From Motiliproteus sp036960175 (GTDB lineage: Bacteria > Pseudomonadota > Gammaproteobacteria > Pseudomonadales > Balneatricaceae): 64,000 nucleotides of DNA. The notes under the pieces are model-generated. The model did not search any database. It had not been told where the DNA came from and saw nothing but the letters and a program-made list of their open reading frames with translations. The first letter of the stretch is position 1. Each line of letters starts with the position of its first letter. Positions 26,838 through 36,271 of this stretch are shown here, one piece after another. The stretch is from the NCBI GenBank assembly GCA_036960175.1, contig JBALWH010000003.1, positions 151,557 to 215,556 of the forward strand. Direction: 5' to 3'. The position numbers and the translations under genes are program-made.

Positions 26838-28430
26838 GTGACTGACTTCTCTATGAATCTGATCAAGTCCCTGAACAACTATCGCCTACAAAATCCGCTC
26901 GGGGTGCGGCTGCTGACCGCCATCTTGATCTGTAGCTCCGCGATCACCCTTTTGGCTACTGCGACCCAGTTATATCTCGACTATAAAAACGAGCTGTCCA
27001 CCATCGATGAGCGGATCAAGCAGATTGAAGCCAGCTCGCTCGACAGCCTGAGCTCCAGTTTGTGGGAGATAAATCCAGAGCAGATTCAGATCCAACTGGA
27101 CGGCCTCAAACAACTTCCGGACGTCGAATTCCTGGAACTAAAAACCCCCTTCGGCGAGCACTTTAGTTCCGGCTCTCCGCCACCGGGAAAACGCCTGGTA
27201 CAGCGAAGCTATCCGCTAACCCACCCGGAAGACGGCGGCAACTATGATCTCGGCAGCTTTGAGTTAACCATCAGTTTGGAGCAGGTTTACCAACGCCTGG
27301 CCGATCGGGTTTTAGTGATTCTCACCACCCAAGGCATCAAGACCTTTCTGGTATCCATCTTTATCCTCTATATTTTCCATCGGTTGATTACCCAACACCT
27401 GGGTACCATGGCGCAATATGCACGACGCCTGAAACTGGACCGACTAGGCACACCCCTTCGCATCCATCGCCCCAGAGCCAAGCAAGATGATGAGCTCAGC
27501 CAGGTGGTTAATGCAATGAACGAGATGCGCGAATCTATGCTAGGGGATATGCAGCGCCGCGCCGAAGCCGAAAAAGCATTGGAGCAGCTGAACGCCGAAC
27601 TGGAGCAGCGTGTACAAAATCGTACCGAACAACTGCAGCAGACCAATAAAGAATTGCGGACCACATTGGACCAACTGCGCACCACTCAGGAAAAACTGAT
27701 CGAATCAGAAAAGATGGCAGCCCTAGGAGGGTTAGTCGCCGGTGTTGCCCACGAGATAAATACCCCCATCGGCATCGGCTTTACCGCCGCATCCTTCCTT
27801 AAGACGCAGTCCAAAGACCATTTGCGGGACCAACAACTACCCGAACAACAACGACTGTTCGCGGAGCTGACACTGGAAAGCAGTGAGTTGATAGAACACC
27901 ACCTAGAGCGGGCGGCACAGCTGGTCAGCGCCTTTAAGCGTGTTTCTGTGGACCAATCCAGCGAACACCGCCGCCGCTTCAGCCTAAAGGAATATCTGGA
28001 CGAAATCGTACTGTCATTAAAACCCAAGCTGAAAAAAACTCAGCACCGCATTGCTATTAGCTGTAGCGAAGAGATCATGCTAGATAGTTATCCCGGCGCC
28101 TATTACCAGATCATAACCAACCTGATCCTTAACTCACTGATCCACGGGTTTGAAAATACCAACAGCGGTCATATCGAAATCAGCACAGAGATTCGCGGTA
28201 AGCAACTGCGACTCAACTACCACGACGATGGTGTCGGCATCCCCAAGGGCTTCGAGCGCCGCTTGTTTGAACCTTTCGTCACCACCAAGCGCAACCAGGG
28301 CTGCAGCGGTCTGGGAATGCATATTGCCTTTAACCTGGTAACACAGTTATTACACGGGGAGATTCGGTGCCTGCAGGATAAACACGGAGGGGCTTTTTTT
28401 CAGATAGATTTACCGCTGGAAAAGCCCTAA
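26838..28430 (+). CDS. Membrane sensor histidine kinase
   Basis: 530 residues, GTG start (an in-frame ATG lies 15 bases later). Two transmembrane helices (~24-47 and ~160-183) flank a ~110-residue periplasmic sensor; a HAMP-like linker and coiled coil (~235-295) follow. The phospho-acceptor is H305 in GVAHEINTPIG. ATP-binding motifs: NLILNSLIHGF (N box), DDGVGIP (D box) and SGLGMHIAFNLV (G2). The H-box variant with INTPIG is typical of the group close to GGDEF/receiver networks. No response regulator is adjacent, so it is an orphan kinase. Confidence 0.92.
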   Translation: MTDFSMNLIKSLNNYRLQNPLGVRLLTAILICSSAITLLATATQLYLDYKNELSTIDERIKQIEASSLDSLSSSLWEINPEQIQIQLDGLKQLPDVEFLELKTPFGEHFSSGSPPPGKRLVQRSYPLTHPEDGGNYDLGSFELTISLEQVYQRLADRVLVILTTQGIKTFLVSIFILYIFHRLITQHLGTMAQYARRLKLDRLGTPLRIHRPRAKQDDELSQVVNAMNEMRESMLGDMQRRAEAEKALEQLNAELEQRVQNRTEQLQQTNKELRTTLDQLRTTQEKLIESEKMAALGGLVAGVAHEINTPIGIGFTAASFLKTQSKDHLRDQQLPEQQRLFAELTLESSELIEHHLERAAQLVSAFKRVSVDQSSEHRRRFSLKEYLDEIVLSLKPKLKKTQHRIAISCSEEIMLDSYPGAYYQIITNLILNSLIHGFENTNSGHIEISTEIRGKQLRLNYHDDGVGIPKGFERRLFEPFVTTKRNQGCSGLGMHIAFNLVTQLLHGEIRCLQDKHGGAFFQIDLPLEKP

Positions 28431-28498
28431 ACAGCGATTACTTTGAATCGAGGCGGCGCCTTTAAACCTCATCCAAATAACGACGAATCACCCAAAAA

Positions 28499-28846
28499 CT
28501 ATTCGCTGACTTCGGCCGCCACTGCGTATATCCAGGCCCGGATTCCCGACTGCAGATTGACTGCTATACGAACATAATCATCCACTTCATAGGCATCTGC
28601 CTGCGCCAACTCGTTTGCGCTGACGTCAAATACAGTACCACTGACCACATCCGTTTCGTGGCCGGTTAATTTCAGTATCGGATGAATATCAGTGCCGCTT
28701 GCATCTATCACCTTTTGATCAGTGATTTTTACCGTTGCATTTACATACCCTACTAGCACATCTTTCTCGCCATCTAAGACCCGTCCAAAGGTAAAGGTCT
28801 GCACCTCTTCTAATTGCAAGGTGCCGTAAGAAAACAACTTTTCCAA
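28499..28846 (-). CDS. Gamma-glutamylcyclotransferase-like (AIG2/GGCT) protein
   Basis: 115 residues from the TTG at 28846, which is 7 bases after AGGAG; the start places LFSYGTLQ, the family hallmark, at the N-terminus. Further signatures are FGRVLDG, LTGHETDVVSGTVFDVS and YEVDDYVRIAVNL. The usual catalytic Glu may be the E of YEVDDY. GGCT-like proteins cleave gamma-glutamyl amines or are of unknown role. The open frame continues upstream to an ATG at 28936 but those residues are not family-like. Convergent with the histidine kinase. Confidence 0.82.
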   Translation of the reverse strand: MEKLFSYGTLQLEEVQTFTFGRVLDGEKDVLVGYVNATVKITDQKVIDASGTDIHPILKLTGHETDVVSGTVFDVSANELAQADAYEVDDYVRIAVNLQSGIRAWIYAVAAEVSE

Positions 28847-29046
28847 AGCTTTACTCCTGGTTAATAACGCGAGCGAAGAGCCCCTGGGCGCTACCCAACG
28901 CGCTCCTACTTCACCTACAACGTTGAGAGAAGTCAACTTAAAGCCATTCTGCCAGTACAGCCACTTGATCCCCGGCCAGCGATGTTTAGGATGGGACTGA
29001 TCATTACACTTATATTTAACAGGGCTTTATCTTCCAGGGAAAACTT

Positions 29047-29421
29047 ATGAACAAATTTACAGTGGGTATCATCGGCGCAGGACAAGCCGCAATGGAAATG
29101 CTGCAGCAGCTTGCCAGTGCCGATTTCGTCGACATCGTCGGTATTGCCGATATGAATAAAGATGCGCCGGGAATCGCACTTGCCCATAGGCACAACATTC
29201 CCACCACCACGGATATGAAGGAAATCCTTGAGAAGGGCGAGCAGCTGGATATCCTGATCGACGTTACTGGCGTTAAACGCGTCCGTGATTCACTACGCCA
29301 GCACATGCAGGACAGCGGTAACCATCACACCGTCATTATGCATGAACGCATCTCTGCACTGCTGATATCACTGGCCAAGGGCAAATTGGTCGATATGAAG
29401 GCCAGTGACGACGACTATTAG
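29047..29421 (+). CDS. Stand-alone Gfo/Idh/MocA-like Rossmann domain
   Basis: 124 residues comprising only an NAD(P)-binding Rossmann half: VGIIGAGQAAMEMLQQL (GxGxxA), acidic D of GIADMNKDAP at the end of the second strand, then DILIDVTG. The oxidoreductase family normally has a further ~200-residue substrate domain, and no continuation is found in any frame downstream, so this looks like a genuine single-domain protein, perhaps a redox or nucleotide sensor. Monocistronic. Confidence 0.75.
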   Translation: MNKFTVGIIGAGQAAMEMLQQLASADFVDIVGIADMNKDAPGIALAHRHNIPTTTDMKEILEKGEQLDILIDVTGVKRVRDSLRQHMQDSGNHHTVIMHERISALLISLAKGKLVDMKASDDDY

Positions 29422-29566
29422 AGAAAAGCCATGCTCTAATCAGCATTCGGGCATGGTGTCATCAATCCGCCAAAAAAGGCATCCGTTCACACGGAACTTT
29501 CCAATCATTTATTTCAATAAGTCTTTTTGAAAAATTCTAATTCGGTACAAAAAATCACGGTTACTC

Positions 29567-32500
29567 TTAGCTGCCCAGAGAGCCTTGTGGCTCCGCATCT
29601 GATTGCGCTGATAGCATGGTCGCTATCACTTCAGGAGCAACGGGTCGGCTGAAAAGAAATCCTTGCGCAAGATTACACCCATTTTTGTGCACAAATTGTT
29701 GCTGCTCCACCGTCTCCACCCCTTCCGCAATTATCTCCAGATTGAGCAGCTGGCCCAGCATAATGATGGCTTTTGCTATCGCCTCGTCACTGAGGTCATG
29801 GGGAATGTCTGCGATAAAGGATTGATCTATTTTAAGTTTATTGATCGGCAGTTGTTTAAGATAGGCAAGGGACGAATAGCCCGTGCCAAAGTCGTCGATA
29901 GCCAAACTGATGCCACGATCACGCAGCGCCTGCAGCACCTGACTGCTTTTTTCAGTGTTCTCCATGATGCAGTTTTCGGTAATTTCCAACTCTAAATAGC
30001 CAGGATCAATACTGTGCCGGACTAACGCCTGCTCTACTGAAGCCACTATATCGCCCCTGAAAACCTGAATACTGGAAAGATTCACCGCCACAAGAGGAGA
30101 ATGGTAACCCTGCTGCTGCCAGCAGCTGATCTGCAAACAGGCTTGATCCAGCACCCAGTCACCAATTTCCAGAATTAAACCTGTTTCCTCCGCCAGAGGG
30201 ATAAACTTGATAGGGGATATCAGCCCCCTTTCCGGGTGACGCCAGCGTAACAAAGCTTCTACACCGACGAGTTTACCGCTATTCAAATCGATCTGAGGTT
30301 GATACTCCAGGTACATTTCATCGCGGACTAAGGCCCGTCGCAACGCCGACTCTAAGTCAAGCCATTCGGTAGAGGTCAGGGTAAGATCGCTGGTGTAAAA
30401 GGCAAAGGTTGAGCGCCCCTTGTGCTTAGCCTGGTACATGGCAGCATCAGCATTCTTAATCAGGGTATCGGCGCTAGTGCCATCCTCGGGGTACAGGCTG
30501 ATGCCAATACTAGCCGTCACATAGAGTTCGTGCCCAGAAAGAATAATCGGCTGTGCAAAGGCATCCTGAATTTTTTTGGCAATGGCGGACGCAACGCTAG
30601 AATCTCCGATGGCTTCAAGAATCACTATAAATTCATCGCCACCTTGACGCGCGACAGTGTCGGCCTGACGGATGGTATTATTGAGGCGTCCAGCAATAGA
30701 GACCAACAGCGCATCGCCCACCGAATGACCGAGACTATCGTTAACATGTTTGAAGCGATCAAGATCTAAAAACAACACGGCCAGCTGCAGATTCAACCGC
30801 TGCGCATTGTTTAAAGCGTGCTCAAGCCGATCATTACAAAGCAAACGATTGGGCAATCCCGTCAGCGGGTCGTGATACGCCTGGTGCTGCACCTTCGCTT
30901 CGGCCTTAGTGCGATCAGTGACATCCACTAAAGTACCAATGATGGCTGCTTCTCCGCCATACTGGGTAGAGCTGCCCAACAATTCTATATTAATCTCCGA
31001 GCCGTCTTTTCTGATCCCGCGAATGCTGTAATCGATGCTGTCAGTTACCCCGGATATACGCTTTTCAATATTGCGCGCAACCAGTTTGAAATCATCGGGA
31101 TGACTGAGGTCCTGCGGACCAAGATGTAGCTCTATCTCGTCCCGGCTATAACCGAAAATCTCTGAGAAGTGAGGATTAACGTAGGTAAATAAGCCATTTT
31201 GGATGATATAGACACCGACCAGTGATTTTTCCGACAGATCACGGAATTTTTGTTCTGATTCCTGCAACGAAGCTTTGACCTGCTCGGACTCGCTAATATC
31301 CCGGAAAGTAATCACCGCCCCTTCCTGAACACCTTTACGAATCATCGGCATAGACGAATACTCGACGGCAAAAGAACGACCATCCGCGCGCAAAAGTCGA
31401 CTGTGCTTATCAATCACACGAGCACCAAAGGCGATAACAGGATCAGCCTCAACACTCCCATCAACCTCCGTTTTCCAGATCCTGTGCAAGGGCTGGCCAA
31501 TCATCGAATCTACCGCTATTCCCAACATCGTACTGGCGGACGGATTAATAAAGCGCATGTTGCCTGCCGCCGTTAGGCCAATGACGCCCTCCCCCGCAGA
31601 ATTCAGAATCAATTCGTTCTCTCTCTGAAGTTCAGCAAGTTGACTGAACTGACTGCGGATATGCCGAGATATAAATATTCCCAGAAACAAAAAGAGCACC
31701 GCCAGAGCGCCAACGGATAGCGCCATGCGCAACAATGCTTGGGCCAATCGCTGCTCAGTTTCTTGACGGCCAGAAGTCAGCTGTGTAGTTGCCAATAAGG
31801 TCATGGATTGCAACACCAAATGGTTATCTGCTTCTTGTTGCTCGGCTTCGCGCAGCAACTTCTGCCTGACCTGCTCGAGTTCCAGATAAGTTCGCTGTTG
31901 CGGGAACAGCCCACTGTTGCCAACGACGATGGTCTGATGGACAGGATCTGGACGATATTCCGTGCCAAACAGTGCCGCCACCACGGGAGAAATCTCAAGG
32001 GCCCGGGACTGCGCCGTGACGGGAAGATGGCTATTAAGCACCGCCAGCTGTCGAGATAAGCGATCGATGGAAGGCTTAAGCAGGTTATTCTTAATATCAG
32101 CAAGATCAGACAAATTTTTCTGAATAGATAACCGTTCGATCAATCGGGTCAATTCTGTAGCTTCAGTTTTTGCAGCCTGCAAAGCACGGGGCCAGAGTTT
32201 CGTTTCCTCCTCACGGACCTGCTGCGCCAGAGTGATAAATACATCACCATCAGCGGCCTTCCAACGGCGCATTAACTGAGCAATATAGAGGTTGTGACGC
32301 CCCTCTAGGCTATCGAGAGATGCCTGCAGGCGTTGTAATACTTTACGCACATTGCCAACGCTGTATTCCTGACGGATATCTATCGCCACGGGCGTATATC
32401 GAAGATACCATTGTTGCGTGCGCTCCCAGATATCGGTTATCGCCACAACCCGACCGCTCAACGCATTAATCAATGGTGAATATTGACCTGCGCTGGAAAC

Positions 32501-32788
32501 GGCTGTTTTTAATTCCAGCAGCGGTGTATTTTCCGTTGCAGGGTTGGACAAATCGCCCGCTAGCAGAAGCTCCATGGTCAGTGCGTGGGACTCAATGGTG
32601 AGACGCCGTAAATGCTCAATATCAAGAGACATACGCTGTTGCAGAGATTGGCTGCTCGCGTTCTCGTCACTGAGCTCAGCCAGACTCCAACCCACATAAG
32701 TTGCGATGGCACCGCTGGTCATCAAACCAAGCAACACCAAAGCCCACAACAACAGCGTGAGCTGGCGACGAGAGTAGCCCTCAGTCAT
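29567..32788 (-). CDS. Membrane PAS-PAS-GGDEF-EAL c-di-GMP enzyme
   Basis: 1073 residues from the ATG at 32788; its ATGACTGA overlaps the stop of the upstream binding-protein gene (8 bp). Topology: transmembrane helix ~13-35, ~310-residue helical periplasmic sensor, second helix ~350-375. Then two PAS domains (~385-640), GGDEF domain (motif RQGGDEF near 714, with I-site RQAD five residues before) and EAL domain (VEALLRWRHP, DDFGTGYSSLAYLK, EGVETVEQ). Both catalytic signatures are intact, so it may synthesise or degrade c-di-GMP. The operon partner is a periplasmic Leu/Ile/Val-type protein that probably feeds ligand information to the sensor domain. Confidence 0.95.
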   Translation of the reverse strand: MTEGYSRRQLTLLLWALVLLGLMTSGAIATYVGWSLAELSDENASSQSLQQRMSLDIEHLRRLTIESHALTMELLLAGDLSNPATENTPLLELKTAVSSAGQYSPLINALSGRVVAITDIWERTQQWYLRYTPVAIDIRQEYSVGNVRKVLQRLQASLDSLEGRHNLYIAQLMRRWKAADGDVFITLAQQVREEETKLWPRALQAAKTEATELTRLIERLSIQKNLSDLADIKNNLLKPSIDRLSRQLAVLNSHLPVTAQSRALEISPVVAALFGTEYRPDPVHQTIVVGNSGLFPQQRTYLELEQVRQKLLREAEQQEADNHLVLQSMTLLATTQLTSGRQETEQRLAQALLRMALSVGALAVLFLFLGIFISRHIRSQFSQLAELQRENELILNSAGEGVIGLTAAGNMRFINPSASTMLGIAVDSMIGQPLHRIWKTEVDGSVEADPVIAFGARVIDKHSRLLRADGRSFAVEYSSMPMIRKGVQEGAVITFRDISESEQVKASLQESEQKFRDLSEKSLVGVYIIQNGLFTYVNPHFSEIFGYSRDEIELHLGPQDLSHPDDFKLVARNIEKRISGVTDSIDYSIRGIRKDGSEINIELLGSSTQYGGEAAIIGTLVDVTDRTKAEAKVQHQAYHDPLTGLPNRLLCNDRLEHALNNAQRLNLQLAVLFLDLDRFKHVNDSLGHSVGDALLVSIAGRLNNTIRQADTVARQGGDEFIVILEAIGDSSVASAIAKKIQDAFAQPIILSGHELYVTASIGISLYPEDGTSADTLIKNADAAMYQAKHKGRSTFAFYTSDLTLTSTEWLDLESALRRALVRDEMYLEYQPQIDLNSGKLVGVEALLRWRHPERGLISPIKFIPLAEETGLILEIGDWVLDQACLQISCWQQQGYHSPLVAVNLSSIQVFRGDIVASVEQALVRHSIDPGYLELEITENCIMENTEKSSQVLQALRDRGISLAIDDFGTGYSSLAYLKQLPINKLKIDQSFIADIPHDLSDEAIAKAIIMLGQLLNLEIIAEGVETVEQQQFVHKNGCNLAQGFLFSRPVAPEVIATMLSAQSDAEPQGSLGS

Positions 32789-33977
32789 GTAAACTCTCGT
32801 CCTTTTCAAGCAATAGACCAATATCAGACCATTCAAAGGGGACAACCCCCAGCCCCGACAGGCGCGTAGGCCAAATGCGGTGACTGGCCTGATGTTTTTC
32901 TGGATTCAGTTGCAACTCATAGCCCAGACCTAATTTAAAGCGTCCTAAACTCTCCAGAGCATCGATCATATTTTCTCGATCCGGTGCTACTTCAAGCCGG
33001 GCCAACCCATGGGTCAGCATTCTTCCCGCCAAGTAACCTTCTAAGCTGACAAAGGATGGACGCAGTTTGGCGTCATAAAGAGCCAGATCTGTAAGATATT
33101 CATTAACGACGGGCAACTTTTTACTACCAGGATGAGGAACAACCTGTGTCACAAGAATATTACCTGCCGTGCTATCAAGGGCATTGGCCAACGCCTGACT
33201 GCCGACAAAAGAGACATTTAGCATTAATGCATCGACACCGGACTCCCTGGCCAGACGGATAAACTTAGCTGCCGGGGCGTAAGCACCCACGATGATGATG
33301 GCCCGAGGCAACTCATCCGCGTAAAGAAGGTCGGCCAAGGCGTTTTCCACCGCCAAGGTATTGCGCTCATAACGTACGTGCTGGACTTCCAACTCATTTT
33401 TTAAACCATGTTGACGCAAGGCTTTTATACCACCATAAAAACCCGCATCACCGTAGCCATCCCTTTGGGTAAAGAAAGCAATCTGCTGAGGCCTGAGCCC
33501 GCCAATTGAAACCAGGGCATTGACCATCTCTGCCGTTTCCTCGGCGTAGCTGGCCCGATAATTTATGACATAGCGCTCTGGAGGAGTACGACGCAACAGA
33601 CCCGCACCGGTGAAGGGGGAATAAAACAAAATTTTCTGCTCGCGAATAATCGGCAAAGCAGCAATAGCGGTAGGCGTGCCTACATTGCCAACGATCGCCA
33701 GCAGCTCCGGGTCAGACGCCAACGCTTGGACATTGTGGCTGGTTTGACGGGGTTCGTAAGCATCATCCAACACCTTCAGCTTCAAAGGGCGCCCCTGTAT
33801 ACCACCAGAGCGATTGCTGCGATCAAAGGCAGTCATGACACCGTCACGCATACCGATACCAAGCTCATCAGCAGGCCCGCTCAGGGCCGTGGACATGCCA
33901 AAAAGCAACGGCTGCTCATCCGCTCGGGCTGCGCTAAAAAAAAGGACCATGAACATCAGGAAAACATACTGCATCAA
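32781..33977 (-). CDS. Leu/Ile/Val-type periplasmic binding protein (Peripla_BP_6)
   Basis: 398 residues with a signal peptide (MFMVLFFSAARA). The fold is typical: FGMSTALSGPADELGIGMRD at the start, then IVGNVGTPTAIAALPII and SPFTGAGLLRR. It is translationally coupled with the GGDEF-EAL gene and there is no ABC permease nearby. This pairing suggests a ligand sensor that modulates the membrane c-di-GMP enzyme rather than a transporter component. Ligand unknown. Confidence 0.9.
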   Translation of the reverse strand: MMQYVFLMFMVLFFSAARADEQPLLFGMSTALSGPADELGIGMRDGVMTAFDRSNRSGGIQGRPLKLKVLDDAYEPRQTSHNVQALASDPELLAIVGNVGTPTAIAALPIIREQKILFYSPFTGAGLLRRTPPERYVINYRASYAEETAEMVNALVSIGGLRPQQIAFFTQRDGYGDAGFYGGIKALRQHGLKNELEVQHVRYERNTLAVENALADLLYADELPRAIIIVGAYAPAAKFIRLARESGVDALMLNVSFVGSQALANALDSTAGNILVTQVVPHPGSKKLPVVNEYLTDLALYDAKLRPSFVSLEGYLAGRMLTHGLARLEVAPDRENMIDALESLGRFKLGLGYELQLNPEKHQASHRIWPTRLSGLGVVPFEWSDIGLLLEKDESLHD

Positions 33978-34403
33978 AGCATCATCCTTCAGTGGAGAAT
34001 AGCAATATTAATGGCAACAGATCGGCCACCTGACGCAACCAGTTAGAGCACCATTAGTAATTGATCGTATTAATAATTCTGACTTTTATAAACACAGATT
34101 TTTAAACCATCGAGCCCTGGCGAAGGCATTGATATCGATGCCTCTGTCATAACTCACTAATAGCTAGTATCAAAAGACTCAATAACAGCGACTGCTGGCT
34201 CTGCTTCGGAGCGCTGATGAACAGGTAGTAGAAATCATAGTTCAAGAACCGAAAGAGTGGATTTCGGCAGCCACACAGATTACCGCAGTAACCTTGAGTC
34301 GAGCAGGACGCTATAGCCGTATTCCAAGCCCTAACCTAATATTAAATGAGTGACAGGCGCAACCGCTAAACGCCATCCAGCTGCGCCGATCAGAGGTATA
34401 ACT
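33978..34403. promoter_or_regulatory. Intergenic region with an 18-bp near-palindrome
   Basis: 426 bp between the divergent binding-protein operon and pcm. GGCATTGATATCGATGCC (34125-34142) is palindromic except for one pair of positions, and could be an operator for either side. A ~54-codon open stretch (34191-34349) lacks a usable start near its beginning and was not called. No clear promoter hexamers were assigned. Confidence 0.35.
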
Positions 34404-35060
34404 ATGCAACAGATGATCGACGATATCGAAGCAGAGGTTGACTACACGGCCGAAATGATTGGTCGCCAGCGCTTGTCAAAGCGCGTTATTGAAGCAATGC
34501 GTCAAGTTCCAAGGCATGCCTTTGTGGATTCATCTCAACAAGAACAGGCCTACGAAAACAGGCCTCTACCCATCGGCCACGGCCAGACTATTTCGCAGCC
34601 CTATATGGTCGCGGTGATGACCGACCTGCTAGAAACACAACCCCATCACCAGGTATTGGAAATAGGCTGTGGTAGCGGTTACCAGGCGGCGATACTGTCA
34701 CAGCTGGTGGAACAGGTGATCAGCTTAGAGATCATCCCCTCCCTGGCAAAGAGCGCAAGGGAACGACTGACACGGCTGGGCTACAACAATGTGCAAGTGA
34801 TCGAGGCCGACGGTCACGCTGGCTGGGACAGCCAAGCGCCCTACGATGGCATCATAGTTACCGCCGCGCCGGAACAGATCCCACCGCTGCTAATCGACCA
34901 GTTAGTAGCAGGCGGCCATCTGATCATTCCAGTGGGCCGCCACTTTATGGGTCAGCAACTCTTGGACATTCACAAGACGGAAGATGGTTCGGTCACTAGC
35001 AAGACCCTGTTAGCGGTCAGTTTCGTGCCTTTAACTGGAGGCACGGATAGCAATGCCTAG
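34404..35060 (+). CDS. pcm: Protein-L-isoaspartate O-methyltransferase
   Basis: 218 residues from the ATG at 34404, which has AGAGGT six bases upstream; the frame is open to a GTG at 34350. The size equals the common PIMT length. SAM-binding motif I is VLEIGCGSGYQAAILSQL, and PLPIGHGQTISQPYMVAVMT is the family signature around the substrate site. The enzyme repairs isoaspartyl residues in aged proteins using SAM. Not in the usual surE-pcm-nlpD-rpoS context here, since TAXI and yqaA/recQ genes follow. Confidence 0.93.
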   Translation: MQQMIDDIEAEVDYTAEMIGRQRLSKRVIEAMRQVPRHAFVDSSQQEQAYENRPLPIGHGQTISQPYMVAVMTDLLETQPHHQVLEIGCGSGYQAAILSQLVEQVISLEIIPSLAKSARERLTRLGYNNVQVIEADGHAGWDSQAPYDGIIVTAAPEQIPPLLIDQLVAGGHLIIPVGRHFMGQQLLDIHKTEDGSVTSKTLLAVSFVPLTGGTDSNA

Positions 35061-35099
35061 AAAAAAAGCTCTTTCTCATTCACCAGCACCGGCAATAAA

Positions 35100-36095
35100 T
35101 CAGGGTTTAATCAAACCCTGTTCCACAAAGTAGCGTTTGGCGCCGGGATGCAACGGTGCTGAGAAGGGGCCGTTGACCATATCCTGAAGTATCAGAGCAT
35201 TAAAGGCGGGATGAAGTTTGCGGAAAGTTTCTGCCTGTTCGAATACGGATCTCACCATTTCGTAGGCCTGATTTTCGCTGAGCTTGTCATTGCTGAAGAA
35301 GGTAGCCAGCACCCCTAGGGTGCGAATCGGCTTTTCATTACCTTTGTACATACCGGCAGGAATCGAAGCCCAACGGTAGTAAGGATAATCACGAATCATC
35401 TTTTCAACCGCCGGATCGGCTATTTCGATAATGCGACTGTCACAGCCACGGGTGACTTCCTTGGTAGCACCGTTAGGGTGGCCCAAAGTGTAGATCATCA
35501 CATCAATGCTGCCATCACACAGAGCACTGGCCTGATCGGCCGGGTCCAGCTCCAGCGCCTCGGCAAATACATCCATCTTCCAGCCCTTAAGGCGCATCAG
35601 CACTTCCAGAGTTGCGCGTTGACCGCTACCCACTTTACCGACACTGACGCGCTTGCCTTTTAGCTGCTCCAGAGAGTGTATATTGGCATCGGCGCGGGCC
35701 ACCACGGTGAAGTATTCTGGGTAAAGGGAAAACAGTGTGCGCAGTTGCTTGTCGGCACCCACGGTTTTAAAACGATCGCTGCCGCTATAGGCGTGAGATA
35801 GCCAATCAGACTGGGCAATGCCCATATCCAGCTCACCAGAACGGACCTCGCGCAGATTATCCACCGAGCCACCGGTACTCTGCACTGAGCAACGGATGCC
35901 GTGTTGTTTTCGAGTATTGTTAACCAACCGGCAAATAGAACCACCGGCGGGGTAATATACACCGGTAAAACCACCGGTTCCGAGGGTAAGGATGCTGCTT
36001 TCAGCGTGCACTAGCGAAGACAACAAAAGACTGCTGACAGTGGCCAGCAGAACGGAAAAACAGGCTTTCAACCAGTTGCGTATCATGCAACCCAT
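35100..36095 (-). CDS. TAXI-family TRAP solute-binding protein, orphan
   Basis: 331 residues with a signal peptide ending LLSSLVHAES. The TAXI hallmarks are present: LGTGGFTGVYYPAGG, VQSTGGSVDNLREV, GELDMGIAQSDW and KRVSVGKVGSGQRATLEVL. Such proteins normally feed a fused DctQM TRAP permease, which is absent from both sides. So it may act with a distant permease or as a sensor. Start ATG 36095 follows GAGG by 8 bases. Ligand (often glutamate or similar in other members) cannot be inferred. Confidence 0.9.
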   Translation of the reverse strand: MGCMIRNWLKACFSVLLATVSSLLLSSLVHAESSILTLGTGGFTGVYYPAGGSICRLVNNTRKQHGIRCSVQSTGGSVDNLREVRSGELDMGIAQSDWLSHAYSGSDRFKTVGADKQLRTLFSLYPEYFTVVARADANIHSLEQLKGKRVSVGKVGSGQRATLEVLMRLKGWKMDVFAEALELDPADQASALCDGSIDVMIYTLGHPNGATKEVTRGCDSRIIEIADPAVEKMIRDYPYYRWASIPAGMYKGNEKPIRTLGVLATFFSNDKLSENQAYEMVRSVFEQAETFRKLHPAFNALILQDMVNGPFSAPLHPGAKRYFVEQGLIKP

Positions 36096-36271
36096 CTAGC
36101 AAACCTCGGCGTTTTTTCTGATAAGACGTTACTCATAAAACGTAACAGCTGAAAGGTTACGACTGACTTAATTATGATCGAGTTGCCGATACTGCTTATT
36201 GCAGTGATACCAGTACCTTACAATGCTTCCGATTGCCAAGCCACTGATTTTCTTCGTTGCAAGGAGGCTTG

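Noticed and set aside
29429..29456. CCATGC...GCATGG repeat after the Rossmann protein gene
   Set aside because: Six-base arms with a 16-base loop and no T tract; too weak to call a terminator.
34191..34349. ~54-codon open stretch before pcm
   Set aside because: No ATG/GTG near its start, and no recognisable similarity; chance openness is likely.
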